Notes: generated by a model from the sequence alone, not told the origin. 64,000 nucleotides of DNA from an uncultured Limosilactobacillus sp. (GCF_934202705.1 NZ_CAKPYE010000007.1:38500-102499); one strand, 5' to 3'. Positions 30,482-39,028 are shown, numbered from the stretch's first letter. Numbers and translations are program-made.

Positions 30482-32008
30482 ATGGCTGATATACCAGCTA
30501 TCGGTCCACATAGCGGACCACATTTTAACCACGACAAAACACTAGATAATAGTACAAAGCAGTACAACCAATTAACTGGCTTAAAACTCTTTGCCATGTC
30601 TTGTTCTGTTGTGATTTCTGTTGACGAATTTGCTCCGTTTGGCAAGGCTGGAGCAACCTCATTATTTTGGCTATTAATTGCCGGCATTCTCTGGTTCTTA
30701 CCAATTACTCAAGAAACTGGGGAAATGGCTTCAATCGATGGCTGGGCTGATGGAGGAATCTTCACCTGGGTCAAAGGGACGCTCGGTGAAAAGTCCGGAT
30801 GGACAGCAATGTTTTACCAATGGATTCACATTACCGTTGGAATGGACACGATGATGTACTTCGTAATTGGTGCATTTTCAATTGCCTTTAATACGCCATG
30901 GTTCAACACACAACCGTTGGTGAGATTCGGGTTAATGATGATCATCCTTTGGGGATGTGTGTTAATTCAACACTTTGGTGAAAAACGGGTTGGTAAAATT
31001 GCTGAATGGCTTTTTGGATTAGGAATTGCTACTCCAGTCATTTTACTGATTCTGGTGTTCATAACCTATTTAATCCAAGGCAATCCAATTTATGTTCATC
31101 TTACTTGGCACTCGATGATTCCAAGTAAATTTAACGGCACCACATTAGTAGCATTTGTTCCATTTATTTTAGCATTCTGTGGTGGAGAAGCTCAGGCTCC
31201 ACATGTCAAGAACTTGGAACATCCAAACCAGTATCCAAAAGTAATGCTTGGTTTAGCACTAACCGCCATTTGTTTTGACCTTTTGGGAAGCTTATCCATT
31301 GCGATGACAGTTCCAAAAGCCGATATCCAAAATAGTACTGGTTTTGTTTACACCTATGGACACCTACTTTCTTCAATCGGATTACCCGGCGATTTGCTTG
31401 GCAAAATTGTTGGTATTCTCTTAGCTTGTGGCATTATTGGTGAATTAAGTAACTGGTTAGCCGGTCCTAACCAAGGATTATTCGTCGCTGCCCGTCAAGG
31501 ATATATGCCAAAATACTTTGCTAAGCCAAATAAGCGTGGTGTCCCAATGCGGATTGTTGTCCTTCAGGCAATTGTTGTTACGATTACCGCCCTAATGATT
31601 ACATTTGATAGCGGTGAAAACGCCGATTTTGCTTTCAATGTTTCAATGGCTGCTACTACCGCTCAATACTTAATGGTTTATCTGATGATGATTGTTGCTT
31701 ACATCGTCTTAAAGAGCAAGTACGAACATCTTCATCGGACATACCGGATGAGTAAGAGCCGTGGCTTCAGCATTGCTGTTGCGGTAATTGGATTTGTGAT
31801 TACTTTAATGGCCTTCTTCATTACCTTTATCCCGGCCGAAGGTACTCCAACCCATCTTCGTTCAACTTATGTCATTACTCTCTTAATCATGGTTGTAATC
31901 GTGGGAATCTTACCACTGATTATGTACCGTTACCATGACAAATGGAGCAAAGATGTTGCTAAGTATCTTAAGGAAGAAGATCAAGAGTTAGCTCAACAAA
32001 ACAAGTAA
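30482..32008 (+). CDS. APC-family amino-acid permease, GadC-like
   Basis: A 508-residue membrane protein with about 12 hydrophobic segments. The segment GGIFTWVKGTLGEKSGW recalls the glutamate/GABA antiporter group of the APC superfamily (consensus GGIF-W---LG). The substrate cannot be read from sequence; glutamate, GABA, glutamine or an amine are candidates. The ATG at 30482 (MADIPAIG) is preferred because GGGAG is nine bases upstream; an earlier ATG lies next to that site. A glutamine synthetase starts 22 bases after it, so transport and amidation are probably coupled. No decarboxylase is nearby. Confidence 0.85.
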   Translation: MADIPAIGPHSGPHFNHDKTLDNSTKQYNQLTGLKLFAMSCSVVISVDEFAPFGKAGATSLFWLLIAGILWFLPITQETGEMASIDGWADGGIFTWVKGTLGEKSGWTAMFYQWIHITVGMDTMMYFVIGAFSIAFNTPWFNTQPLVRFGLMMIILWGCVLIQHFGEKRVGKIAEWLFGLGIATPVILLILVFITYLIQGNPIYVHLTWHSMIPSKFNGTTLVAFVPFILAFCGGEAQAPHVKNLEHPNQYPKVMLGLALTAICFDLLGSLSIAMTVPKADIQNSTGFVYTYGHLLSSIGLPGDLLGKIVGILLACGIIGELSNWLAGPNQGLFVAARQGYMPKYFAKPNKRGVPMRIVVLQAIVVTITALMITFDSGENADFAFNVSMAATTAQYLMVYLMMIVAYIVLKSKYEHLHRTYRMSKSRGFSIAVAVIGFVITLMAFFITFIPAEGTPTHLRSTYVITLLIMVVIVGILPLIMYRYHDKWSKDVAKYLKEEDQELAQQNK

Positions 32009-32030
32009 TTAATTAGGGAGGTAACTAATT

Positions 32031-33356
32031 ATGATTACAGCTGATGATGTACGGAAACTCGCTAAAGAAGAAAATGTTCGCTACTTACGGATGACCTTTT
32101 CTGACGCACTTGGTGCTCTCAAGAACATCGAAATTCCAATCGCCCTTTTGGAGGATGCTTTAAACAATAAGATTAAAATTGATGGTTCTTCAATTAAAGG
32201 GTTCCTACCAATTGAAGACGCTGATATGTATCTTTATCCAGACACCAACACTTGGAAGATTTATCCTTGGGTTGCTGACAAAAACAAGACGGCTTCAATG
32301 ATTTGTGACGTTCATAATGTTGATGGCACGCCATTTATTGGTGATCCACGGAGTATCCTGCGGCGCGAATTAGACGCAGTTAAAGAGTTGGGATTTGACA
32401 CTTTTGACATCGGTGCTGAACCTGAATACTTCCTCTTTAAAGCCGATGAAAATGGCAACCCAACAATGAAGGTTAACGATGATGGATTCTACTTTGACCT
32501 CGAACCAAAGGACCTTGGTGAAGCTTGCCGGCGTGAAACTGCAAATACCTTAACAGAAATGGGATTTGACGTTGAAGCTGACCACCACGAAGCCGCTGCG
32601 GGTCAACACGAAATTGACTTCAAGTATGACAAAGCACTCTACACCGCTGATAACGTTCAATACTTTAAGCTAACCATTCGGCGGATTGCCCAAGACTTTG
32701 GTCTCTGTGCAACCTTCATGCCAAAGCCAATTACGGGAATTAATGGTTCTGGAATGCACTTAAACATGTCACTCTTTAAGAACGGTGAAAACATGTTTGA
32801 TGACCCTGATGGTTTAAAGGGACTTTCCGACACTGCACTCTACTTCTTAGGTGGAGTTCTTGCCCACGCAAAGGCAATTACCGCGGTTGCCAACCCAACG
32901 ATCAATAGTTTCAAACGATTAGTTCCTGGCTACGAAGCCCCAACCTACGTTGCTTGGTCAACTTCCAACCGGACACCGTTGGTTCGTGTCCCAGCGGGTC
33001 GTGGTAAACTTACCCGGCTAGAATTACGTTCTGGTGATCCAACTGCTAACCCTTACATCGCAATTGCTGCCGCTCTGGCTGCTGGAATTGACGGTATTAA
33101 CAAGAAGATCATGGCTCCAGATCCAGTTGAACGTAACATCTACAAGATGACGGCTGCAGAACGAAAGGATGCTAACATCACTGAACTACCAGGTTCCTTA
33201 AGTGAAGCCATTAACGACCTGAATAATGATGAAGTGATTAAGAATGCTCTTGGCAGCTACTTCGTTGACAAGTTTACCGAATTAAAGCAACAAGAAATTG
33301 ATAATTACAGAACTAACGTTACTGATTGGGAACACAAGCAATACTTTGATAACTAA
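32031..33356 (+). CDS. Glutamine synthetase, type I paralogue (first copy)
   Basis: A 441-residue GSI-type enzyme. It has the beta-grasp domain (KIDGSSIKGF at 49-58), EPEYFLF, HHEAAAGQHEIDF, NGSGMHLNMSLF, VPGYEAPTYVAW and RLELRSGDPTANPY, so the active site looks complete. By my recalled alignment, Pro60 occupies the place of Bacillus Arg62, which mediates feedback inhibition, and RSGDP replaces RSVDP. There is no glnR next to it. It is co-transcribed with the permease (22-base gap, strong GGAGG) and ended by a terminator. It may be a true GS or a gamma-glutamyl-amide ligase. Confidence 0.85.
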   Translation: MITADDVRKLAKEENVRYLRMTFSDALGALKNIEIPIALLEDALNNKIKIDGSSIKGFLPIEDADMYLYPDTNTWKIYPWVADKNKTASMICDVHNVDGTPFIGDPRSILRRELDAVKELGFDTFDIGAEPEYFLFKADENGNPTMKVNDDGFYFDLEPKDLGEACRRETANTLTEMGFDVEADHHEAAAGQHEIDFKYDKALYTADNVQYFKLTIRRIAQDFGLCATFMPKPITGINGSGMHLNMSLFKNGENMFDDPDGLKGLSDTALYFLGGVLAHAKAITAVANPTINSFKRLVPGYEAPTYVAWSTSNRTPLVRVPAGRGKLTRLELRSGDPTANPYIAIAAALAAGIDGINKKIMAPDPVERNIYKMTAAERKDANITELPGSLSEAINDLNNDEVIKNALGSYFVDKFTELKQQEIDNYRTNVTDWEHKQYFDN

Positions 33357-33430
33357 CTAACGCATCGTTAATATTTTTCTCCTACTAATTGATCCATTCT
33401 GATTACACATTCATACATTTCTCCTTTAAA

Positions 33431-33465
33431 CCAGCAAGGTCTTAATCTCCGCCTTGCTGGTTTTT
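33431..33465 (+). terminator. Intrinsic terminator of the permease-GS unit
   Basis: CCAGCAAGG pairs perfectly with CCTTGCTGG around a 12-base loop and is followed by TTTTT. The rest of the 288-base gap to the next GS holds a putative promoter only. Confidence 0.88.
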
Positions 33466-33565
33466 GATATCTTTATTTAATTAATCGGATTCCCCTTTGA
33501 TCAATTACTATTTTAACCATGTAGACCGTTTTCACTTTAGCTTTTACTTGCTTTACCAAAAACTA

Positions 33566-33594
33566 TTCACAAGCCTAAGTTTTCGTATTAGTAT
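33566..33594 (+). promoter_or_regulatory. Putative promoter of the second GS gene
   Basis: TTCACA (33566-33571) and TAGTAT (33589-33594) are 17 bases apart, about 50 bases upstream of the start codon. With the terminator just before, the second GS gene should be an independent unit. Confidence 0.5.
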
Positions 33595-33644
33595 ATCCCC
33601 ATACTTTTTGTTAGACCAATTTAAGGATTAAAGGAGATTCAATC

Positions 33645-34970
33645 ATGTTAACTGCTACTGATGTTAAAAAAATCGCTAAGGATGAAGATATTCATTACTT
33701 ACGGATGAGCTTTACGGATGCTTTAGGCGCTTTTAAAAATATTGAAATTCCAATCGCACTTTTAGACGATGCTCTAAATAATGAAATTAAGATTGACGGT
33801 TCTTCCATTGCCGGATTTCTACCAATTGAACATGCCGACATGTATCTTCAACCTGATCCATCAACTTTTGTGATTTATCCATGGACAGAAGGTACTGACA
33901 AAACAGCGGCCATGATTTGCGACGTTTATAATGTTGATGGCACGCCATATGCTGGTGATCCCCGTGGGATTCTTCATAAAAACCTTGATGAAGTCAAGAA
34001 AATGGGCTTTGACGCGCTCAACATCGGTGCCGAACCTGAATTCTTTTTATTTAAACGGGATGAAAATGGTCAGCCAACGATGACAGTTAATGATGATGCC
34101 TTTTATTTTGATACAGAACCTAAAGATGCTGGTGAAGCTTGCCGCCGTGATATTACGAATGTTTTAACGGCTATGGGCTTCTCAATTGAAGCCGCCCATC
34201 ACGAAGCTGCTGCCGGTCAACATGAAATTGATTTCCGCTTTGACGATGCTTTACACACTGCTGATAAAATCCAATACTTTAAGCTAGTGGTTCGAGAAAT
34301 TGCTAAAAAGCACGGCTTAGCAGCGACCTTTATGCCAAAACCAATTACTGGGATTAACGGTTCCGGAATGCACCTTAATCAATCTTTATTTAATGGTCAA
34401 ACAAATGCCTTTGACGATCCAAACGGCACCAAGGGCCTTTCCAAAACGGCCTTACACTACCTTGCTGGCTTATTAAAACACGCCCCTGCATTTACTGCTG
34501 TTGCTAACCCAACCATTAACAGTTACAAACGGCTGGTTCCTGGATATGAAGCCCCAACCTACATCGCTTGGGCTACTGATAACCGGACCCCGTTAGTACG
34601 AATTCCTGCTGGGCGAGGTAAAGTAGCTCGACTAGAATTACGTTCTGGTGATCCGTCAGCTAACCCTTACATTTTTATCGCTGCAATTCTGGCTGCTGGT
34701 ACTGATGGAATTGAAAATAAGCTTGATGCTCCGGCTCCAGTTGAACGCAACATTTACAAGATGAATGCTGCTGAAAGAGACAAGGCGCAAATCACTGAAT
34801 TGCCAGGTTCTTTAGATCAAGCAATCGCTAATTTGGAAAACGACCCAATTCTCGTTCATGCCCTGGGCTCAACATTTGTTGAATTCTTTGCAGGCTTTAA
34901 GAAGCAAGAATTGTTAGAATACAAGACCAACGTAACAACGTGGGAACACAAGCATTACTTTAATGCTTAA
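33645..34970 (+). CDS. Glutamine synthetase, type I paralogue (second copy)
   Basis: A 441-residue close paralogue of the upstream GS, same length and without gaps by eye. It has KIDGSSIAGF, EPEFFLF, HHEAAAGQHEIDF, NGSGMHLNQSLF, VPGYEAPTYIAW and RLELRSGDPSANPY. It shares Pro60 in place of Bacillus Arg62. Differences are concentrated outside the active-site motifs. An AAAGGAG site precedes the ATG. Its own promoter and terminator suggest expression under conditions different from the first copy. A mixed dodecamer or a split of substrates are both possible. Confidence 0.85.
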   Translation: MLTATDVKKIAKDEDIHYLRMSFTDALGAFKNIEIPIALLDDALNNEIKIDGSSIAGFLPIEHADMYLQPDPSTFVIYPWTEGTDKTAAMICDVYNVDGTPYAGDPRGILHKNLDEVKKMGFDALNIGAEPEFFLFKRDENGQPTMTVNDDAFYFDTEPKDAGEACRRDITNVLTAMGFSIEAAHHEAAAGQHEIDFRFDDALHTADKIQYFKLVVREIAKKHGLAATFMPKPITGINGSGMHLNQSLFNGQTNAFDDPNGTKGLSKTALHYLAGLLKHAPAFTAVANPTINSYKRLVPGYEAPTYIAWATDNRTPLVRIPAGRGKVARLELRSGDPSANPYIFIAAILAAGTDGIENKLDAPAPVERNIYKMNAAERDKAQITELPGSLDQAIANLENDPILVHALGSTFVEFFAGFKKQELLEYKTNVTTWEHKHYFNA

Positions 34971-34986
34971 AATCAACTAATTAAAG

Positions 34987-35036
34987 AGCCGTAGGCCAGT
35001 ACCTTTATTGATTGGTGCTTGCCTACGGCTTAATTT
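34987..35036. terminator. Bidirectional terminator between GS and yitT-like gene
   Basis: AGCCGTAGGC pairs perfectly with GCCTACGGCT across a 24-base loop that can fold further. TTAATTTTT follows on the plus strand and the minus side serves the converging yitT-like gene less well. Confidence 0.75.
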
Positions 35037-35900
35037 TTACATTGAATAATGACGATATTTCCCTAGTTCAACATCAGAACGCTGAATACTAATAAACCCT
35101 TCAGGGTCAAGCGACTTAACCATTTTCTTAATAAACGCCAGTTGTCCTCGTGGCGTTACTACCAAGATAATATCAGTAGGTTCACCTGTATAAGTACCAG
35201 TACCATGCAATAAGGTTGCACCATGTGCAAATCCCTGCAAAGGTTTAATAAGCTTTTGAGCGTGCTTAGTATAAATTGTGACACTAACATCAGTTTGTGA
35301 AACGTACATATAGTCCATCAAGCCATTGGTTACTAACATTCCAATTAAACTATAAACAATTCTTCCTGGGCCAAAAAAGATTACTGCACCCAGTAAAATA
35401 AACCCATTAATAACATTGGCGAACATGCCAACATTTTTATGAAAACGTTTCTGACAGTAGGTAACTAGAATATCTACCCCACCTGTCGTAAAGCCATTGT
35501 TAAAACACCAACCAACACTCATCCCAATTAGGGAAGCGCCAACTAGCGTATTCGTAAGGGGCTCTGTGACCAACAATACCTTCGGAATAACAGCAAGAAA
35601 CACAATGTTAGCTAAGACTGCTAAACCGGAAAAAAGGATATAGCGCATTCCAAAAACGCGCCAGGCGAAGATAAACAAGGGAATATTGAAGATGGCCATC
35701 AAGAAACTCATACTGACATGGACATGGAAAAGCAAAAAAATCGTTTGCAATAGTTGCGATAACCCCAGTAGACCTGATGAATAAGAATTGGCATGCATCA
35801 AAAACATGTTAACGCCCACTGCTGACATCACACCATATACTAATGCAATCCAAACTCGTTTGACTGTTTCCAAAACCTCTGTCTTTTGCTTTCTGGCCAT
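35037..35900 (-). CDS. YitT-family membrane protein
   Basis: A 287-residue protein with five or six N-terminal membrane segments (about 14-190, the YitT/DUF161 region, with GVDILVTYCQKRF) and a C-terminal soluble DUF2179 domain (about 200-280, GATLLHGTGTYTGEPTDIILVV). The function of the family is not established; a transport role has been suggested. It stands alone, converging with the GS gene. Confidence 0.85.
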   Translation of the reverse strand: MARKQKTEVLETVKRVWIALVYGVMSAVGVNMFLMHANSYSSGLLGLSQLLQTIFLLFHVHVSMSFLMAIFNIPLFIFAWRVFGMRYILFSGLAVLANIVFLAVIPKVLLVTEPLTNTLVGASLIGMSVGWCFNNGFTTGGVDILVTYCQKRFHKNVGMFANVINGFILLGAVIFFGPGRIVYSLIGMLVTNGLMDYMYVSQTDVSVTIYTKHAQKLIKPLQGFAHGATLLHGTGTYTGEPTDIILVVTPRGQLAFIKKMVKSLDPEGFISIQRSDVELGKYRHYSM

Positions 35901-36069
35901 AACAATCCCTCTTTTCGTTTGCGTTCGTCCTTATTTTAGCATTTCGAAAGCGCTTTAAAAAGACGGGTAAGCACTTTTTGATTAATAACTTAATGTCAAT
36001 TATTCAAAATGGAACCAGTATCCCCCAGGTCAATGTTTTTTAGAGAATCAACCCATAATCTAACCATTA

Positions 36070-36235
36070 AAAAAGGGAGCGTGACAGAAGTCATTTATGA
36101 CTTCGTTTTCACGCCCCCGCAATCACAAATAGGTCTCTAGTGTTCGACTTTGCCGGGCGTTAGAGATCATTTGTGCACTGCGCTATTCGTCCTTCAGCTC
36201 AGTTATAGAGCTTATGTCACAACCTCTTTGGTAAT
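36070..36235. repeat. Hairpin-rich intergenic repeat element (MITE/RUP-like)
   Basis: About 165 bases of non-coding sequence with related, inverted ends: AAAGGGAGCGTGACAGAAG at one side and the complement AAAGAGGTTGTGACATAAG at the other. Inside are a GAAGTC/GACTTC hairpin closed by GCGTGA/TCACGC, and a larger stem TCTCTA/TAGAGA closed by CACAAAT/ATTTGTG. A further copy of the end motif (AAAGGGGCTGTGACATAAG) appears at 63,926. It sits just beyond the lipoprotein stop and may also act as its terminator. The remaining gap to 35,901 holds nothing else I can name. Confidence 0.6.
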
Positions 36236-36237
36236 TT

Positions 36238-36678
36238 TTAGCGATCAGTCGCTTGCGACAGGACATCCGTATTTCCATTATAGACATAGTGATCCACAAT
36301 ACTATCCACCTGTGGATCCTGATTAGCTCCCTTAATATAAATCTTAAAAACATTTGGCGTTCCAGTTGGAGTTACATAAATTTTATCACCACCGTTTAGA
36401 TTCACATTCTTTAGCTGAGCTACCCGTGCGATAACCTGACTGGTTGTCATCGTCTTAGCCTGACTGCTTTGGCTAGTAGAACTTGTTAATGACTGATTCT
36501 GACTATTTTGATTAGTTTTAGAACTGTTATTGGTATGATGGCTTGATTGAGCTTTAGTGGACGTTTGTGAGTTCTCAGTTGCTTGACTTTGATTGGAATC
36601 TGAATTCTGCTGATTTCCACACGCGGTTAGTGACAAAATCAGTCCAGCCCCTGCTAACATAGTAATAATTTTTTTCAT
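36238..36678 (-). CDS. Small secreted lipoprotein with a Ser/Thr/Asn/Gln-rich linker
   Basis: A 146-residue protein of unknown function. It begins MKKIITMLAGAGLIL and has a type II signal peptide with lipobox LTAC (Cys20), so it should be anchored to the outer face of the membrane. Residues about 22-75 are a low-complexity linker of S, N, Q and T. The C-terminal 65 residues are a small mixed domain (NLNGGDKIYVTPTG, VDHYVYNG). The ATG at 36678 has GGGAGG seven bases upstream. No partner gene is adjacent. Confidence 0.75.
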   Translation of the reverse strand: MKKIITMLAGAGLILSLTACGNQQNSDSNQSQATENSQTSTKAQSSHHTNNSSKTNQNSQNQSLTSSTSQSSQAKTMTTSQVIARVAQLKNVNLNGGDKIYVTPTGTPNVFKIYIKGANQDPQVDSIVDHYVYNGNTDVLSQATDR

Positions 36679-36754
36679 TTTAATCCTCCCATTCACGAAT
36701 CGAAATGTATTTTCCCATGATTCTATTTAATTGTCAAAAACTGCTCTATCATGG

Positions 36755-36760
36755 ATTATA
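36755..36760 (-). promoter_or_regulatory. Putative -10 of the lipoprotein gene
   Basis: A perfect TATAAT lies on the minus strand about 75 bases upstream of the start codon. No good -35 is found at 16-18 bases. The rest of the 260-base gap up to the tRNAs holds only the tRNA terminator. Confidence 0.4.
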
Positions 36761-36882
36761 CCGTTTTGAAAAATCCACCTAAAATTCTGTCCACTGTTAC
36801 TGGACGATTGCTTTGCACTAATTCTCTTGCCTCTTATTGATAGTCAGCATCAGTAAAGCACCCATCTAGTTTTATAAACATA

Positions 36883-36928
36883 AAGAGCTGTTATAGCAAG
36901 GCTTTATTACCTTGCTATAACAGCTCTT
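36883..36928. terminator. Terminator of the Gly-Arg-Pro tRNA unit
   Basis: A 19-base perfect stem (arm AAGAGCTGTTATAGCAAGG) with an eight-base loop lies 13 bases beyond tRNA-Pro on the minus strand and runs into TTTATG. Confidence 0.85.
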
Positions 36929-36940
36929 ACTATCTATCAA

Positions 36941-37014
36941 TCGGAAATACAAGATTCGAACTTGCGACCTCTGCGTCCCGAACGCAGCGCTCTACCAAGC
37001 TGAGCTAATTTCCG
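36941..37014 (-). tRNA. tRNA-Pro (anticodon CGG)
   Basis: A 74-base cloverleaf: acceptor CGGAAAT/ATTTCCG, D-loop AGCTCAGCTTGGTAGAGC, anticodon arm CTGCG-TTCGGGA-CGCAG, and TTCGAAT in the T-loop. The CGG anticodon reads CCG codons. CCA is not encoded. Confidence 0.95.
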
Positions 37015-37091
37015 AAATTACCACGTCTTATGTCACTTATAAAAGAAGCGCAGCAAATTCTCGAAAGAATCCTGCCACGCAGATAAGACGA

Positions 37092-37165
37092 TGCACCCAG
37101 CAGGAGTCGAACCTGCAACCTTCTGATTCGTAGTCAGACACTCTATCCAATTGCGCTATGGGTGC
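37092..37165 (-). tRNA. tRNA-Arg (anticodon ACG)
   Basis: A 74-base cloverleaf: acceptor GCACCCA/TGGGTGC, anticodon loop CTACGAA with ACG (decoded as ICG after A-to-I editing), and T-loop TTCGACT. CCA is not encoded. It is the middle gene of a three-tRNA unit. Confidence 0.95.
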
Positions 37166-37170
37166 AAAAA

Positions 37171-37242
37171 AGCGGAAGACGGGATTCGAACCCGCGACCC
37201 CCACCATGGCAAGGTGATGTTCTACCACTGAACTACTTCCGC
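37171..37242 (-). tRNA. tRNA-Gly (anticodon GCC)
   Basis: A 72-base cloverleaf: acceptor GCGGAAG/CTTCCGC, D-arm GTTCAGTGGTAGAAC, anticodon loop TTGCCAT and T-loop TTCGAAT. It is the first gene of the Gly-Arg-Pro unit. Confidence 0.96.
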
Positions 37243-37257
37243 ATCAAATAATTTTTC

Positions 37258-37314
37258 AACTGTTGAACTCCTTCAACAGTTTTTAATGATACTAGTTTTA
37301 TTGAGCGCCGTCAA
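37258..37314 (-). promoter_or_regulatory. Promoter and leader hairpin of the Gly-Arg-Pro tRNA unit
   Basis: On the minus strand TTGACG (37309-37314) and TATCAT (37286-37291) are 17 bases apart. Between the promoter and tRNA-Gly is a ten-base perfect stem (AACTGTTGAA/TTCAACAGTT, 37258-37281), which could guide 5' processing. Confidence 0.75.
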
Positions 37315-37462
37315 TATCAAAAATTAAAAAATAACGTAATTTTGCATCAGCAGGTTAGGATCTTTTTAAAACCTAATTTTAGCATACAAAAAAAGGCGGG
37401 CACAAAGGTGAAGTGCCTCATAATTGTTAAACAAAGTTCTAACGATTGTGAGGCATTTTTAT

Positions 37463-37996
37463 ATGACAAAATATCAAGCAGAGTTTAAATCGCAAATTGT
37501 TCACGAATATCTGGCAACCTCCCACAGCCTTAATGATTTAGCCAACAAATATCATGTTTCTAGCCAGCGTATTAATGAATGGGTTCAACGCTTTCGTCTT
37601 CAAGGAATCGATGCCTTTCGGCATCGCAAAAGTAAACGTGTTTTCAGTGTAGATTTTAAATTGTATGTGATAGACTACTACCAAACTCACGAGGAATCGA
37701 TGACTTCAGTTGCTGCTCGATTTGATGTGCTGCCATCTCAGATTTCTGTATAGCGTTCACAGTTTCAAAACGATGGAATTGAAGCTTTGAAACCTCACCA
37801 CAAAGGTAGGAACCCCAAAGTGAATCATTCTAAGAAGAAAATGCGTCATCTAGTTAATAAAACAGAAATAGAACGCTTGAAGGAAGAGCTAGCACAGAAA
37901 AATCAAGAACTTCATCAAACCAAGTTAGAGCGTGACGTCTTAAAAAAATCGCTGACCCTGTTCGGACCCTCAAGGCCAGACAGAAAACACAAATAG
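37463..37996 (+). pseudogene. IS3-family orfA with an in-frame TAG stop
   Basis: The transposase helper protein of about 177 residues: two helix-turn-helix domains (LNDLANKYHVSSQRINEWVQ near residue 20-45) and a C-terminal leucine-zipper/coiled coil (TEIERLKEELAQKNQELHQT). The frame is broken only by TAG at 37751-37753 within PSQISV-stop-RSQFQNDG, where the family has Trp (TGG), so a single G-to-A change explains it. The downstream part stays in the same frame to 37996. Confidence 0.85.
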
Positions 37997-38892
37997 TGGA
38001 TCAGATCAGGGCAGATCAATCAGTTTTACCCAAGGAAGAACAATATCCAGTTAGTGCAATTCTCCAAATAATGCACCTGAAAAAGGCAACCTATTATGAT
38101 GAACGCAAACGTCTTGCTAATAAGCACGATAAGTATGCAGATGTAAAACGAACAATCCTTCGGATTGCTAAGCAAGGCTGTGTTCGGGGGCGGTGGACCT
38201 ATGGCTATCGTCGCGTGAACCACCAGTTGCGCGCAATGGGTATTCATTTGGCTGACATGACTGTGAATAAGTTAATGGCTGAATTGAATGTTCAAGTAAC
38301 GCTATTTAATCGTCATCGAAATGGTAAATACTCATCTTACAAAGGACAAATGGGTAAGATTGCGGATAATTTATTGAACCAGAAGTTTGATCAAATTCGG
38401 CCTTATCAAGTCTTGCATACGGATGTTACTCAGATTCGACTAGCCAATAATCAGTGGGCCTACATTTCTTCAGTCAATGATGAGGCAAGCAAGGAAGTCC
38501 TGGCATTTCAAATCAGTTCTCACCCTAATCAACAGTTAATCATCAATACCTTCAAGGAGTTAATTACCAATTTACCTGATCATGTGCACCCGATCATTCA
38601 CTCCGATCAAGGATGGCACTACCAGTTGGATTACTATACGCAAAGATTGACTGATCATCACTTTGTGCAAAGCATGTCCCGTAAGGGAAATTGTTTAGAC
38701 AATGCGCCTATCGAAAGCTTCTTCCATCTGTTCAAGACGGAACTGCTGGATGGATTTCCACCATGCAAAGACCTAGTAGAACTCAAAAAGCTTTCAAGAC
38801 AATATATTCATTACTTTAACTACAAACGAATTTCATTAAAAACAAAAGGTATGACCCCGGTGGAATATCGAAATCATACCTTAGCGTCTTAA
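37996..38892 (+). CDS. IS3-family transposase orfB (DDE integrase core)
   Basis: The catalytic part of the transposase, 298 residues from the GTG at 37996, with the frame open from 37936. DDE residues are in HTDVTQI, HSDQGWHY and PIESFFHLFKTE. It is normally made as an OrfAB fusion by -1 slippage at A_AAA_AAA (37942-37948), in orfA frame TTA-AAA-AAA. With the orfA stop upstream of this site, fusion protein should not be produced, though the GTG overlapping the orfA stop could still give OrfB alone. Confidence 0.9.
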   Translation: MDQIRADQSVLPKEEQYPVSAILQIMHLKKATYYDERKRLANKHDKYADVKRTILRIAKQGCVRGRWTYGYRRVNHQLRAMGIHLADMTVNKLMAELNVQVTLFNRHRNGKYSSYKGQMGKIADNLLNQKFDQIRPYQVLHTDVTQIRLANNQWAYISSVNDEASKEVLAFQISSHPNQQLIINTFKELITNLPDHVHPIIHSDQGWHYQLDYYTQRLTDHHFVQSMSRKGNCLDNAPIESFFHLFKTELLDGFPPCKDLVELKKLSRQYIHYFNYKRISLKTKGMTPVEYRNHTLAS

Positions 38893-39028
38893 CTATTCAA
38901 TTTTTGTCTAACTTTTTTGTTGCACTTCAAGGCCGTCAAATCAATCGATACAACTTCTTCTTAGTTTAATTCCGTGCACACGGTAAAAAAGCGTGTGCAC
39001 AACTGTGTGCATAATATACCTAAATAAA

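Larger units (their letters stand above)
37409..38929 (+). mobile_element. IS3-family insertion sequence, IS150-like group
   Basis: A 1521-base element with imperfect inverted ends beginning TGAAGTGC (left TGAAGTGCCTCATAATTGTT; right, complement, TGAAGTGCAACAAAAAAGTT). It is flanked by a three-base duplication, AGG at 37406-37408 and 38930-38932. It carries two overlapping frames with a frameshift signal. It inserted between two tRNA units and interrupts no gene. An in-frame stop in orfA suggests this copy is inactive or needs help in trans. Confidence 0.92.

Noticed and set aside
37037..37228. Open frame of 63 codons over the tRNA genes
   Set aside because: It reads through tRNA-Arg and tRNA-Gly on the minus strand, so it is non-coding.
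38930..39028. Possible integrase remnant or phage attachment site between the IS and tRNA-Leu
   Set aside because: Translation in both directions gives no recognisable integrase motif, and no duplicated tRNA 3' end was found in the window.
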